From positions 1-53,759 of the forward strand of contig JAJRSF010000039.1 of NCBI GenBank assembly GCA_024278935.1: a DNA stretch of 53,759 nt, given 5' to 3'. The notes below the pieces were generated by a model. That model did no database searches and was not told the origin of the DNA. It was given only the letters and a program-made list of their open reading frames with translations. Every line of letters begins with the position of its first letter. The first letter of the stretch is position 1. This stretch comes from Candidatus Zixiibacteriota bacterium. GTDB lineage: Bacteria > Zixibacteria > MSB-5A5 > GN15 > FEB-12. Shown here piece by piece: positions 1 to 8,294 of this stretch. The translations under genes and the position numbers were made by a program.

Positions 1-167
1 AAAACTATATCCCACTTCCCCGGTTTAAAAAGTTCCAATGCTTCATCGGCATCGGCTGCTGTACCGACATTATAATCAAATTCTTGAAACCACTTCGACA
101 ACGAATCTCTCACGCTACTTTCATCATCTACAATAAAGATATTTATTTTATCAATATTTCCGTTCAT
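1..167 (-). CDS. Response regulator, receiver domain (partial)
   Basis: Only the N-terminal 55 residues lie in the window; the gene runs off the left edge. They start at the ATG complementary to 165-167, preceded by a GGAG ribosome site. The visible part is a classic receiver start: IFIVDDESSVRDSL supplies the acidic pair that binds Mg, followed by the first helix and ALELFKPGKWDIV leading to the missing phospho-acceptor Asp. It begins 3 bases after the stop of the histidine kinase at 171-1766, so it is almost certainly that kinase's partner. The output domain is not visible; an NtrC-type or other DNA-binding domain is possible but cannot be judged from here. Confidence 0.85.
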   Translation of the reverse strand, partial: MNGNIDKINIFIVDDESSVRDSLSKWFQEFDYNVGTAADADEALELFKPGKWDIV

Positions 168-170
168 GAT

Positions 171-1766
171 TTACTCCTTACTTTGCTTCTCTAATGGAAT
201 AATGATTTCAAAGGTTGTACCTATGCCAAGTTCAGTAATAGTATTTATTTTTCCATTGTGTCTTTTAATTATTCCGTATGCGATTGAAAGACCTAACCCA
301 ACACCGTTCTCTCCTTTTTTACTTGTATAAAATGGTTCAAAAATATACGGGAGGTTTTCGTCTGAGATCCCTTCGCCGGTATCTGTTATTATAATTTTAC
401 AATTTTTATTTTTTGTTTTAACTCCAACTGTCAGGGTCCCGCCATTCGGCATTGCTTCGACAGCGTTCATAAGAATCGCTAAAACAGCTTGTTGAATATG
501 TTCTCTGTCACAATTTACTTCGAGAGGTATTTCTGACTTTTTCTGCTTGAGAGATATTTTATGCAATTCCAAATGATGTTGGATCAATTTGATACAATTT
601 TGGAGGATTGTAGAAATATTATGAGATGAAAAATCCCCTGGTTTCTTTTTTGAAAAAAGTAGTAAGTTCCGAACAATATTTCTACACCTGATGATTTCTT
701 CACTTACCGTATTGAGGTCAACTTGTATAGCTTCAATTTTTTCAGGAGTTAAATCTTTTTTATCAAGACGCTTCTGTGTCAAGCGTACATAAGTCAAAAT
801 ACCGGCAAGCGGATTATTTAGTTCATGGGCTACTGTTGCTGAGAGCTTACCGAGAGATGCCATTTTTTCCACTTGTACAAGATGAGTATTTATTTGCTCA
901 AGCTCTTTTGTCTTATCCTCTACTTTTATCTCAAGAGTGTTCGACCATTTTTTAATTTCATTTTGTGCTTTGTTTAGCTCATGTACCATAATATTAAATG
1001 AATGTGCAAGCTGTCCTATTTCGTCGTTGCGCTGCATTGGAATAGTATAGTCAAGGTTACCCGACGCAATTTCTTTTGTCGCCTCACTCAGTCTGTAGAT
1101 TGGTTTACGAATTAATATCCAAATGAGAATACCGGTGACAAATAATACTGCTATGACTAAAATAGCTGATGCAAGTAATGTATAATTTTTGTTTTCGTTT
1201 AGATTCTCATCAACATCTTTCAAAGACATCTGCACATCTAGAACTCCGAGAATAGCTTCTTCATCAACGGAAATATGACAATTTTCACCTGAACATGATG
1301 CTTCGTTTTTGATAGGAGCAATCATCGAAAAGACTCGGCAGCAATCTCCATTTTCTGTGATCCTTGTCCGTTCTTTTACTTCCAACTCTTTTAATGGTAT
1401 CGAACTAAAATGGCAAACCTGACATACATCGGATGATATAGAGACATGATGTGACTTTTCATCAGGTCTTGTAGTATACATTATCACACCGTGTTTGTCA
1501 TATATTCGGATAACCTCAATACCTTCCATATCCCCTAAATATTTGAAAATTTCATCAATGTCACCTTTACGATTGATAAGCATACTGTAATGGATTGAGT
1601 TTTTTATGAGGTCGGTATTTCTTAACGCCGATGTCTGCACAAGATTCATCAGATTTGTGCGCTGATTGGTAATATCTATGATAGTAAAAATGCCGAGTCC
1701 GACAAACATTACCATAAATATCGAGATATATAACTTTACACCTAAAGACATATTATCGTTGACCAT
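171..1766 (-). CDS. Sensor histidine kinase with two putative c-type heme motifs in its periplasmic domain
   Basis: About 531 residues. A membrane helix lies at about 11-32, a periplasmic sensor at about 33-194, and a second helix at about 195-219. A HAMP domain follows (IASGNLDYTI), then a HisKA domain (VAHELNNPLAG, His about 314) and an HATPase domain with N, G1 (DTGEGIS) and G2 (GVGLGLSIAYG) boxes. The sensor carries CQVCH (about 115-119) and CSGENCH (about 158-164), i.e. a standard CXXCH and a CX4CH c-heme motif. The likely role is redox or ligand sensing by periplasmic heme, with phosphotransfer to the regulator 3 bases downstream. The frame also opens at a TTG (1814), but the ATG at 1766 places the first helix normally. 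The neighbouring electron-transfer genes fit a redox-sensing role. Kinase assignment is certain; heme attachment is inferred from motifs. Confidence 0.93.
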   Translation of the reverse strand: MVNDNMSLGVKLYISIFMVMFVGLGIFTIIDITNQRTNLMNLVQTSALRNTDLIKNSIHYSMLINRKGDIDEIFKYLGDMEGIEVIRIYDKHGVIMYTTRPDEKSHHVSISSDVCQVCHFSSIPLKELEVKERTRITENGDCCRVFSMIAPIKNEASCSGENCHISVDEEAILGVLDVQMSLKDVDENLNENKNYTLLASAILVIAVLFVTGILIWILIRKPIYRLSEATKEIASGNLDYTIPMQRNDEIGQLAHSFNIMVHELNKAQNEIKKWSNTLEIKVEDKTKELEQINTHLVQVEKMASLGKLSATVAHELNNPLAGILTYVRLTQKRLDKKDLTPEKIEAIQVDLNTVSEEIIRCRNIVRNLLLFSKKKPGDFSSHNISTILQNCIKLIQHHLELHKISLKQKKSEIPLEVNCDREHIQQAVLAILMNAVEAMPNGGTLTVGVKTKNKNCKIIITDTGEGISDENLPYIFEPFYTSKKGENGVGLGLSIAYGIIKRHNGKINTITELGIGTTFEIIIPLEKQSKE

Positions 1767-1961
1767 TCCGTCGTTATTTCGTATGTAGTATAACTTCTTT
1801 TCAGCTAAACACAAGAAAGATTATTGAGAAAAACCACTCTTATTGGGATTTTCTTTTTATATATCAATCAGGGGGAGATTAAATATACAAATCATAAAAG
1901 TGGTTTAACTCGGGTTAAATCTATATTAACTTAGTTACATTTCATTCATTCCATTTTAAAA

Positions 1962-3167
1962 CTAATTATATGTATGTCTGAATTTTGGTTTCACATTATC
2001 CTGTTTTTTGGCAATAACAGGTTGACGGTCAAGCATCTTTTTAGATTGAGATTCTGATAATGGTTTACCAAAGACAGGGAAATACCGAACTGCTAAAGCA
2101 AACAGAAAAATCACCATAGCTACGATAGATAACGACACCGCTATTTCCATCCATGATGGAACATAGTTTACTCCTGACGATGCTGTTATACCTGTGATAC
2201 TTACATTCATTCGGTTAAATAAGAACCCGGATATTGTAAGAATCGAACAGAGATATAAACCTTTTGTCGAGAGTCTTACTTTCTTAATAGATAGTAAGGT
2301 AATTGGAATAATCGAACCAAGTAACATCTCGAGCCAGAAAACATATGTTTCCATCCGAGGTAAAACCATAAGGTCCCAAACTCCTCTAGTAGTGAAATCC
2401 TGTACTTTTAGAACCAGATACAAAACCATTCCCAAGAGCATAACTCTGCCCAGATGCTGCAAAATATTCTTCTCAAGACGATGCCCGAAAGCTCTGAAAC
2501 TGAGATGCGACTCAAATATGACCATCGCACAGCCAGTCGAAATAGCCGAGATTAAAAAGAATGCAGGAAGAAGTGGTGAGTACCACAATGGATATAGTTT
2601 TGAAGGCATAATCAAATACAAAGAGCCTAAAGAAGACTGATGTAAGAATGATAAAATAACACCTATGATAACCAACGGTACGATAACTTTTCCTACCCAT
2701 TTTTTTGGTTTTTTCCATCCGAACCGTTCAAATATAACGGTACTGAATTCAAGCGCCAAAACAGATGTATAGAAAGTCACACACATCGCCACCTCAAACA
2801 TTACCGATTGAAAGTTCCCCATCAGCATAGGATGATAAATTCTTAATGGGTGACCGATGTCAATTAGTAACCCGACAATAACTAACACATATCCTAAAAA
2901 TGCGGTTAGAATAGCCGGCCGTAAGACAGGATAAAATTGTTTTAGATGTAAAACATATACTGCCCCCGCAATTGTAAAGCCACCTGCTGCCAATCCGACA
3001 CCGGTGACAACATCGAAGCCAACCCATAAACCCCATGGGAACTGATCGCTTAAGTTTGTTGCTGCTCCTAAGCCGTAAGCGAAACGTACATACACCGCAT
3101 AAGCTCCTGCTAATGTGATAACAGCAAAGAGAACTCGCCAGAAAGTAATTTTAAATGGTAATCGCAT
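1962..3167 (-). CDS. HybB/NrfD-family membrane subunit of an Fe-S oxidoreductase
   Basis: A 401-residue polytopic protein with about ten hydrophobic segments. It carries family-typical stretches: an N-terminal helix followed by FPWGLWVGFDVVTGVGLAAG, and the later HQSSLGSLYLIMPSKLYPLW characteristic of HybB, the hydrogenase-2 / Hmc-type quinone-interacting subunit. In this family the subunit exchanges electrons between the quinone pool and a periplasmic ferredoxin-like partner. That partner is encoded immediately upstream, with only 2 bases between the genes. No hydrogenase large or small subunit or molybdopterin enzyme is in the window, so the partner is more likely the local cytochromes. The ribosome site lies inside the preceding gene's end. 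Family is secure; the exact complex is inferred. Confidence 0.9.
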   Translation of the reverse strand: MRLPFKITFWRVLFAVITLAGAYAVYVRFAYGLGAATNLSDQFPWGLWVGFDVVTGVGLAAGGFTIAGAVYVLHLKQFYPVLRPAILTAFLGYVLVIVGLLIDIGHPLRIYHPMLMGNFQSVMFEVAMCVTFYTSVLALEFSTVIFERFGWKKPKKWVGKVIVPLVIIGVILSFLHQSSLGSLYLIMPSKLYPLWYSPLLPAFFLISAISTGCAMVIFESHLSFRAFGHRLEKNILQHLGRVMLLGMVLYLVLKVQDFTTRGVWDLMVLPRMETYVFWLEMLLGSIIPITLLSIKKVRLSTKGLYLCSILTISGFLFNRMNVSITGITASSGVNYVPSWMEIAVSLSIVAMVIFLFALAVRYFPVFGKPLSESQSKKMLDRQPVIAKKQDNVKPKFRHTYN

Positions 3168-3169
3168 CT

Positions 3170-3961
3170 CTACACCTGATCTTTCTGGTTTTTTCTATCC
3201 GGATTTATTCTATTAATGTTGTTACTGTCGATCTCATCATCGGCAAGCTCCATCCTTCGGTCAATGACCCACCAGACCCCATAGAGGAAAGTCCCAAAAA
3301 ATACAGAGAACCGTGGAATCTTTGAAAGCACGTTCCAGGTAAGGTCTGGGAGAGGTTCCATCGGAAGGTTCATTGGTAATCCAAGAGAATCAAATGGCAC
3401 CGAAGATGTAAACAGAACCGAAGTACCGCCTGCTTCATGTTCCCCGAATATATGTTCTATATACGTTTCAGGCTCTTCTATTTTACGTTGCCTTGCCAGA
3501 GCAAGCAGTTCATCACGGTCACCAAATACTGTCGCTTCCGCAGGACATGCTTCGGCACAAGCAGGTATCTTACCAATTTTCTGACGAGGATAACACATAG
3601 TACATTTTTGTACTTTTGGTTTTGTGCTGTTCCATTCATAAGTCGGAATACTGTATGGACAAGCTTGCATACAGTAACGACAGCCGATACATTTATCATA
3701 ATGATAAATCACCGCTCCCGATTCTGTTTTCTCTAAAGCTCCAACCGGACAAACCGAAACACAAGTAGGAGCTTCGCAATGCATACACATTTTTCGAGTA
3801 TAGACTTCATCTTTCTCTATAACCGCTGTATAGGCTGTACACGAAAGTACTGTAGGATCAGCATCTTCAGGCTGATTATTTTCTTCACGACAAGCATCAA
3901 CACAAGCATTGCATCCAACACACAAGTTCACGTCAATCAAAAGTGCTTTGCGTTTGAGCAT
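3170..3961 (-). CDS. HybA/DmsB-like ferredoxin subunit with four [4Fe-4S] motifs and C-terminal membrane anchor
   Basis: About 263 residues. Cysteine clusters occur in the order typical of DmsB/NrfC/HybA subunits: CVGCNACVDAC near the start, CMHCEAPTCVSVCP, CIGCRYCMQACPYSIP, and CTMC...CAEACP. Together they can bind four [4Fe-4S] clusters. A hydrophobic stretch near the C-terminus (FFGTFLYGVWWVI) looks like a single anchor helix. The start at 3961 has GAGGAT upstream and avoids overlap with the preceding gene, which ends at 3963; an in-frame upstream start at 3976 is less likely. No Tat signal is visible at the N-terminus, so its membrane side is unclear. It should shuttle electrons between the NrfD-like subunit and a soluble or cytochrome partner. 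Confidence 0.92.
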   Translation of the reverse strand: MLKRKALLIDVNLCVGCNACVDACREENNQPEDADPTVLSCTAYTAVIEKDEVYTRKMCMHCEAPTCVSVCPVGALEKTESGAVIYHYDKCIGCRYCMQACPYSIPTYEWNSTKPKVQKCTMCYPRQKIGKIPACAEACPAEATVFGDRDELLALARQRKIEEPETYIEHIFGEHEAGGTSVLFTSSVPFDSLGLPMNLPMEPLPDLTWNVLSKIPRFSVFFGTFLYGVWWVIDRRMELADDEIDSNNINRINPDRKNQKDQV

Positions 3962-3962
3962 C

Positions 3963-4640
3963 TTAATTATCCTCATTTAGATTCATAAGAAACTGTTGTT
4001 CAAATTCTCCTATCGCTTTGTTATCAAGATAATCAGCGATCCCATCAACAAGTGCGCCACCATCAGATAGTGTTGCATGTGCTAAAGCAGGTTGGTTTTG
4101 ATGTGCCATGACAAAATCTTTTAAACGGCTGAATTCATTTGCCAACCATGTGTTTGCTTGTTCAGCAATTTTGAAAGATTTAATGTCGTCAGAAAGATGT
4201 GTCGGTTTCACCGAGTACATCCAACATTCCTGATACGGTTCATTTGATAGTTTATCAGGGTCTTGTTCCATCTCAAAATTACTGTATTCAATTTTACCTG
4301 ATACAGGCGATGCGATGCTGATCTTTTTGTCACCTTTATTAAATACTATCAATTCCTCGCCTTTCATAATATAGTCACCTGAATTTTTTAGCTGTACAGA
4401 ATTCATTTTGCCAAAAAACCGTTGGACTAATTCATCAACTCCTATTGTGATATTCCCCGATGATTCCAAACTTAACCATGTATGGTTCGGTGAGAAAAAA
4501 TACCCTTTTGGAAAAGGGAGGCTGATTCTATTGGAAGAAACAGCTAAATCCTCGACACTGTCAGCAACTTCTTTTTTTTGTAACAAAGAACTTATGACAA
4601 TAAAGACGATAAATGTTATTACGACAAATAGTGCGACCAT
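3963..4640 (-). CDS. Membrane-anchored GcvH-like (lipoyl-fold) protein without the expected lipoyl lysine
   Basis: About 225 residues: one N-terminal membrane helix, then a clear glycine-cleavage H-protein fold (SPNHTWLSLESSGNITIGVD ... GEELIVFNKGDKKISIASPV), then a helical tail. In lipoylated H proteins the modified Lys lies 8 residues before the Pro of SPVSG. Here that position is Asp, with Lys at minus 7 and minus 6, and the usual ESVKA context is absent. Lipoylation is therefore doubtful. The gene starts at the ATG with AGGAG 8 bases upstream (a GTG at 4649 is possible) and is followed after 1 base by the ferredoxin and NrfD-like genes. A structural or carrier subunit of that complex is the best guess. 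It is unlikely to serve glycine cleavage because no gcvT or gcvP is nearby. Confidence 0.85.
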   Translation of the reverse strand: MVALFVVITFIVFIVISSLLQKKEVADSVEDLAVSSNRISLPFPKGYFFSPNHTWLSLESSGNITIGVDELVQRFFGKMNSVQLKNSGDYIMKGEELIVFNKGDKKISIASPVSGKIEYSNFEMEQDPDKLSNEPYQECWMYSVKPTHLSDDIKSFKIAEQANTWLANEFSRLKDFVMAHQNQPALAHATLSDGGALVDGIADYLDNKAIGEFEQQFLMNLNEDN

Positions 4641-5003
4641 TGTATACACTCCTAAGCATTTAGTTATCTATTCACTTTCTCGTGAATCATTTCACATCCT
4701 GCTTAATAACATAATGCGTGCCAACGACGCTCGCTTTGGGTGAATAAATTGTAAAACGTTGCTGTATTTAACTTTATGTTTGAGTTATTACTCACTACGT
4801 TGTAAGCTGAATTTTATAAATATTCTTAGTGTGGCATATGTCTACACCATTAAAACCAGATTGTTGTGATTTAAGACGTAGGTTGTTGAGTCACATTCTG
4901 TTTGACAATGTGGTATAATGCGACAGCAACTGTGGAGTTTTTCTATAGTAAGTGTGATTCTCGTTGGCAGCTTGAAATTTAGTCGAAATTTTCTTCGTGA
5001 AAA
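4641..5003 (-). other. Intergenic region upstream of the GcvH-like/ferredoxin/NrfD operon
   Basis: There is no credible gene here; open frames are short and lack ribosome sites and family features. The stretch separates the barrel gene (ends 5004) from the GcvH-like gene and presumably holds that operon's promoter, but I see no well-spaced promoter. Only the AGGAG ribosome site just before 4640 is clear. Confidence 0.5.
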
Positions 5004-6580
5004 TTAGAAATGCTTACCGAATTCCAAGTATAATTGATTTGATTGTAAATCTTTTTCAAAATACTGACGAATCGATGCTGAGATAAAATAGTTGCTTGAT
5101 AATGTATAATATGTCTGAGCATCAAGGTAAGATGTCGATGATCTCGAGAACGAAGATGTATATATATTTGAAGTGCCACTTAATGTAAGATACATCCCTC
5201 TGCGTATCGGGAAACGAAAACTTAATGATGGTCGGTATGCAGTTGTAAACTTGGTTTCTAAATATGATAAACGTGCTGTCATCGATGATCTTTTTGTGGG
5301 AACCGAAGTGCCGAAACAGAAATCGATGCATATTTATTGTCTGAATTAGAATTGGAACGCATTCGGATTCCAGTATTAATATTAATAGAAATTTTATCGA
5401 GCGGTTTTAATCTGACCCCTAACTTAATACCTTGATTACTGCTCATATCAAAAAGTGAATCAGGAGTCAATATGTCATCAAAATACCGAATCCTCTCTCT
5501 CGTGTCATAGGAAAGATAAGCAGAATATTTTTTTGAAAGCGAATAATTCAGCCTAACATAGTAACTTGAAAGTTCTAGCCTTTTGTTCAAAACTGCTTTT
5601 CTAGCATTACGATGGATATCAAATTCGGCTGATTGATTTATTCGTAAATTAGGAGAGGAATAGTCTGCTTGTAAATAAACGTATTCCCTGTTTATAAAAG
5701 AATGAATATATGACCCCGCCAAAGCAGCTGTTAAAAGTAATTTTCTGCCTGCTTGGTCTAATGCACTATAGGCGATAAAAAATCCGGCCTTCTTTCTGGA
5801 ACTACTTATCTTTTGATTTACATTATCAGGTTCCAATCCAAAAGCGGTACCAACAGTTATTTTTTCATTAATTATTTTGCCTATATATAATCCATCAACA
5901 AAACCAACACCTCGCATCTGATATACCGATTGCCTCCCAAATGACCATTGTATTGGCGAAGATTTATCCGTTGAGTACAAAGCGAATTCGTAAATACGAT
6001 GCGTCCAACTACTTTGATTGGATGGTAGATATGTTTTGTTGGAACGATTATAATAGCGACTTCGATGTTTAATTTGCAGTTTAATTTTATGACCATATAG
6101 GTTCTCTACCTTTAGCTTTGTGCGAAGCGATGGTTGGTAGCTAGACAACGATGAACTCGACATATCTGTTATCAAATAATGTTGAGAAGAAACATACCCG
6201 CTCATATAGTTTTCCGATGAACGTATGTTCTTTTTCTTCTTCCCGGTTGGTTCCTTTTTTTCTACTGTTGCTTCTATAAGTGAAATCTCTTGATTTGCTG
6301 AATTTAAAACTCTATCGCCGATTGTAAGCTCTGCAAACTTTTCAATAATTGTGCAAGCTGCAGATTTCCGAGAGATATTTGAAATAAATGCTAATGCGAC
6401 ATATACATCTCCCTTATATATTTTTAGCGTATCACCTTTTTCCAAATCATAATTCGTCCCACCGTTAATATACAACCCCTCCGATGAAATATAACTAACT
6501 GTCGGAGATGATTCTGTTTTACTTGAAAACCCAAGAATTAAAAACAACAAAACGAATATGTGGTATATAATATTTTTCAT
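5004..6580 (-). CDS. Outer-membrane beta-barrel (porin-like) partner of multiheme cytochromes, frameshifted
   Basis: A signal peptide begins at the ATG of 6580, with AGGAG upstream. It is followed by an SH3-like segment (KGDTLKIYKGDVYVALAFIS), a low-complexity linker, and many alternating polar/hydrophobic strands rich in Tyr and Ser, as in a transmembrane barrel. The first frame stops at 5279. The next frame (5004-5282) continues the strand pattern and ends in the barrel-typical aromatic terminus EFGKHF. Restoring one base in the homopolymer run at 5291-5295 joins them into a barrel of about 525 residues. An ATGA overlap could instead mean two coupled genes, but the second piece has no signal peptide. 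The gene lies 14 bases after the 21-heme cytochrome gene, the arrangement expected of a porin-cytochrome conduit. Specific family not recognised. Confidence 0.75.
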
Positions 6581-6594
6581 TATATTAGATTCTC

Positions 6595-8283
6595 CTAATT
6601 TTTCCCGTTTGGATGGCAAGAGTAACATAGGTTGGAGTCATATGCATACCCGTTAACTTCTCCAAGATGTTTATCATCCATCTTACTTTGAGAATGACAA
6701 GCAAAGCAACTAAAGGTTAATCTCGAAGCCGGTGTTGTATGACAGGTCTCACAATTGTTCCATTCATTATTATGAGCTCCAGAAAATATTGGAAAAAAGT
6801 CTGCATCATGAGCGGTGTAGGTTCCTTTGTTACCGGTCGGATGACAATTCAGACAACTTGGGGAATCATAGCTATACCCATTCATACTTCCATGCATATT
6901 ATTCGATTCGGTCTGCGTATGACAAGTAATACAACTAACCTGGGTACGGTCAGCCGGATTGGTATGACATTCATTACAGTCAGACCATTCGTTATTATGA
7001 GTCCCTGAGAAGATCGGAAAATAAATCGGATCATGGTCGACAAACTGTCCTCGTTCTCCTGTTGGGTGACAAAGATAACAATCAGAACTGCTATAGACAT
7101 AGCCCGAAATACCTGTATGAGAAGCATCAGATTCCGTTTGGGTATGACAGGTAACACATGTGAATATAGTTTTATCTATTGGGGTAGTGTGGCAAGCAGT
7201 ATAATCATTCCACTCGTTGTTATGAGTGCCTGAATAAATCGGGAAGAATTGTGGGTCATGATCGACAAACTGACCTTTCTCACCTGTAGGATGACAGAGA
7301 TAACAATCAGAACTATTATAAGAATATCCGGTAATGCCGTCGTGTGATTGGTTTGTCTCAGTTGATAGATGACAGGTCAGACAGGTAAAGTCTAAACGGT
7401 TAGTTGGATTGGCATGACAAGCATCACAGTTATCCCATTCATTGTTATGCACACCGGAGTATATCGGAAAAAACTGAGCATCATGGTCTTGGAAACTATC
7501 AGCTTTCCCTTGTGGATGACAAAAATAACAGTCGGGTGAGTTATAAACATAACCACCTATACCGGCATGGTCTGCATCCGTTTTTGTCTGTGGATGTTCA
7601 TGACAATTCAGACAATTAAAAGATTGGTAGTCTGATGGGTTCGTATGACATGATCGACAGTCGTCGTCCCATTCATTTTTATGTTCACCCGAAAATATAG
7701 GAAAAGAAATATCATGATTTTCAAAAAGTGCCGGACGCCATCTGTCCATCTGATGACAATTTTCACAGTCGGTGGAAAATGCATCATTGACATGGTTTGG
7801 AGAAACAACCCCTAAGTAATCCGACTGGTGACAACTGACACAACGAGTTGTGTTAAAAGAAAAATCTTCAGTCGGCATATTTGTATGACAAGCCTGGCAG
7901 TCAACTAAGGCATGCTTCCCTGAAAATGGAAAGTTCGTGTTAAGATGCATCTCCTGAATATCAAACTGTTCCCATCCCCGAGTCGTATGACAACTCTCAC
8001 AATCATTACCCATCTTCGCTTGATGAATATCATTATGACAGGAAAGACAGTTTGATTTTACTTTACTGAAATCAGATATATCATGACAACCTTTACAGTC
8101 AGCAGTTTGGTGCCTGTTTTGTAATTCATAGCCTGTAAGCGTATGGTCAAATGACATATCTTTAAACGATTCAACGGTATGACATGTTTCACACCCATAC
8201 TTTAGTTCGCCATGCGGATTCTCTGCTGCCGAAGTTATCGAACATAAAGAGATGCATAATATCAAAAGTTTCAAATATTTCAT
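6595..8283 (-). CDS. Secreted multiheme cytochrome c, 21 CXXCH motifs plus one degenerate
   Basis: 562 residues with a signal peptide (cleavage near SITSAA) and 21 canonical CXXCH motifs. The N-terminal part resembles cytochrome c3/c7-type modules (FSGKHALVDCQACH). From residue 244 the protein consists of four near-identical 75-76-residue units, each with three heme motifs, plus a partial fifth. Unit 2 has YTACH where the others have CXXCH, so that heme may be missing or singly attached. The start has AGGAAATG upstream. The gene sits 11 bases after a 17-heme cytochrome and 14 bases before an outer-membrane barrel. It is likely a periplasmic or surface electron wire; its redox partner is inferred only from neighbours. 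Confidence 0.95.
   Translation of the reverse strand: MKYLKLLILCISLCSITSAAENPHGELKYGCETCHTVESFKDMSFDHTLTGYELQNRHQTADCKGCHDISDFSKVKSNCLSCHNDIHQAKMGNDCESCHTTRGWEQFDIQEMHLNTNFPFSGKHALVDCQACHTNMPTEDFSFNTTRCVSCHQSDYLGVVSPNHVNDAFSTDCENCHQMDRWRPALFENHDISFPIFSGEHKNEWDDDCRSCHTNPSDYQSFNCLNCHEHPQTKTDADHAGIGGYVYNSPDCYFCHPQGKADSFQDHDAQFFPIYSGVHNNEWDNCDACHANPTNRLDFTCLTCHLSTETNQSHDGITGYSYNSSDCYLCHPTGEKGQFVDHDPQFFPIYSGTHNNEWNDYTACHTTPIDKTIFTCVTCHTQTESDASHTGISGYVYSSSDCYLCHPTGERGQFVDHDPIYFPIFSGTHNNEWSDCNECHTNPADRTQVSCITCHTQTESNNMHGSMNGYSYDSPSCLNCHPTGNKGTYTAHDADFFPIFSGAHNNEWNNCETCHTTPASRLTFSCFACHSQSKMDDKHLGEVNGYAYDSNLCYSCHPNGKN
6598..7554 (-). repeat. Tandem coding repeat: 75-76-residue tri-heme units in the 21-heme cytochrome
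   Basis: Units occupy residues 244-318, 319-393, 394-468 and 469-544, and a partial unit runs from 545 to the end. Each begins GYxYxSxxCYxCHP, continues HDxxFFPIxSGxHNNEW and carries two further heme motifs. At DNA level the period is 225-228 bases. The similarity suggests recent internal duplication that extends the heme chain three at a time. The codon at 7201-7203 encodes Tyr where the other units have the first heme Cys. Confidence 0.9.
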
Positions 8284-8294
8284 TGTATCATTTC

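Noticed and set aside
4408-4743. Plus-strand open frame opposite the GcvH-like gene
   Set aside because: It is antisense to a strongly supported gene and has no coding features.
4902-4919. TTGACA and TATAAT on the plus strand
   Set aside because: Only six bases separate them, so they cannot work as one sigma-70 promoter, and no plus-strand gene follows.
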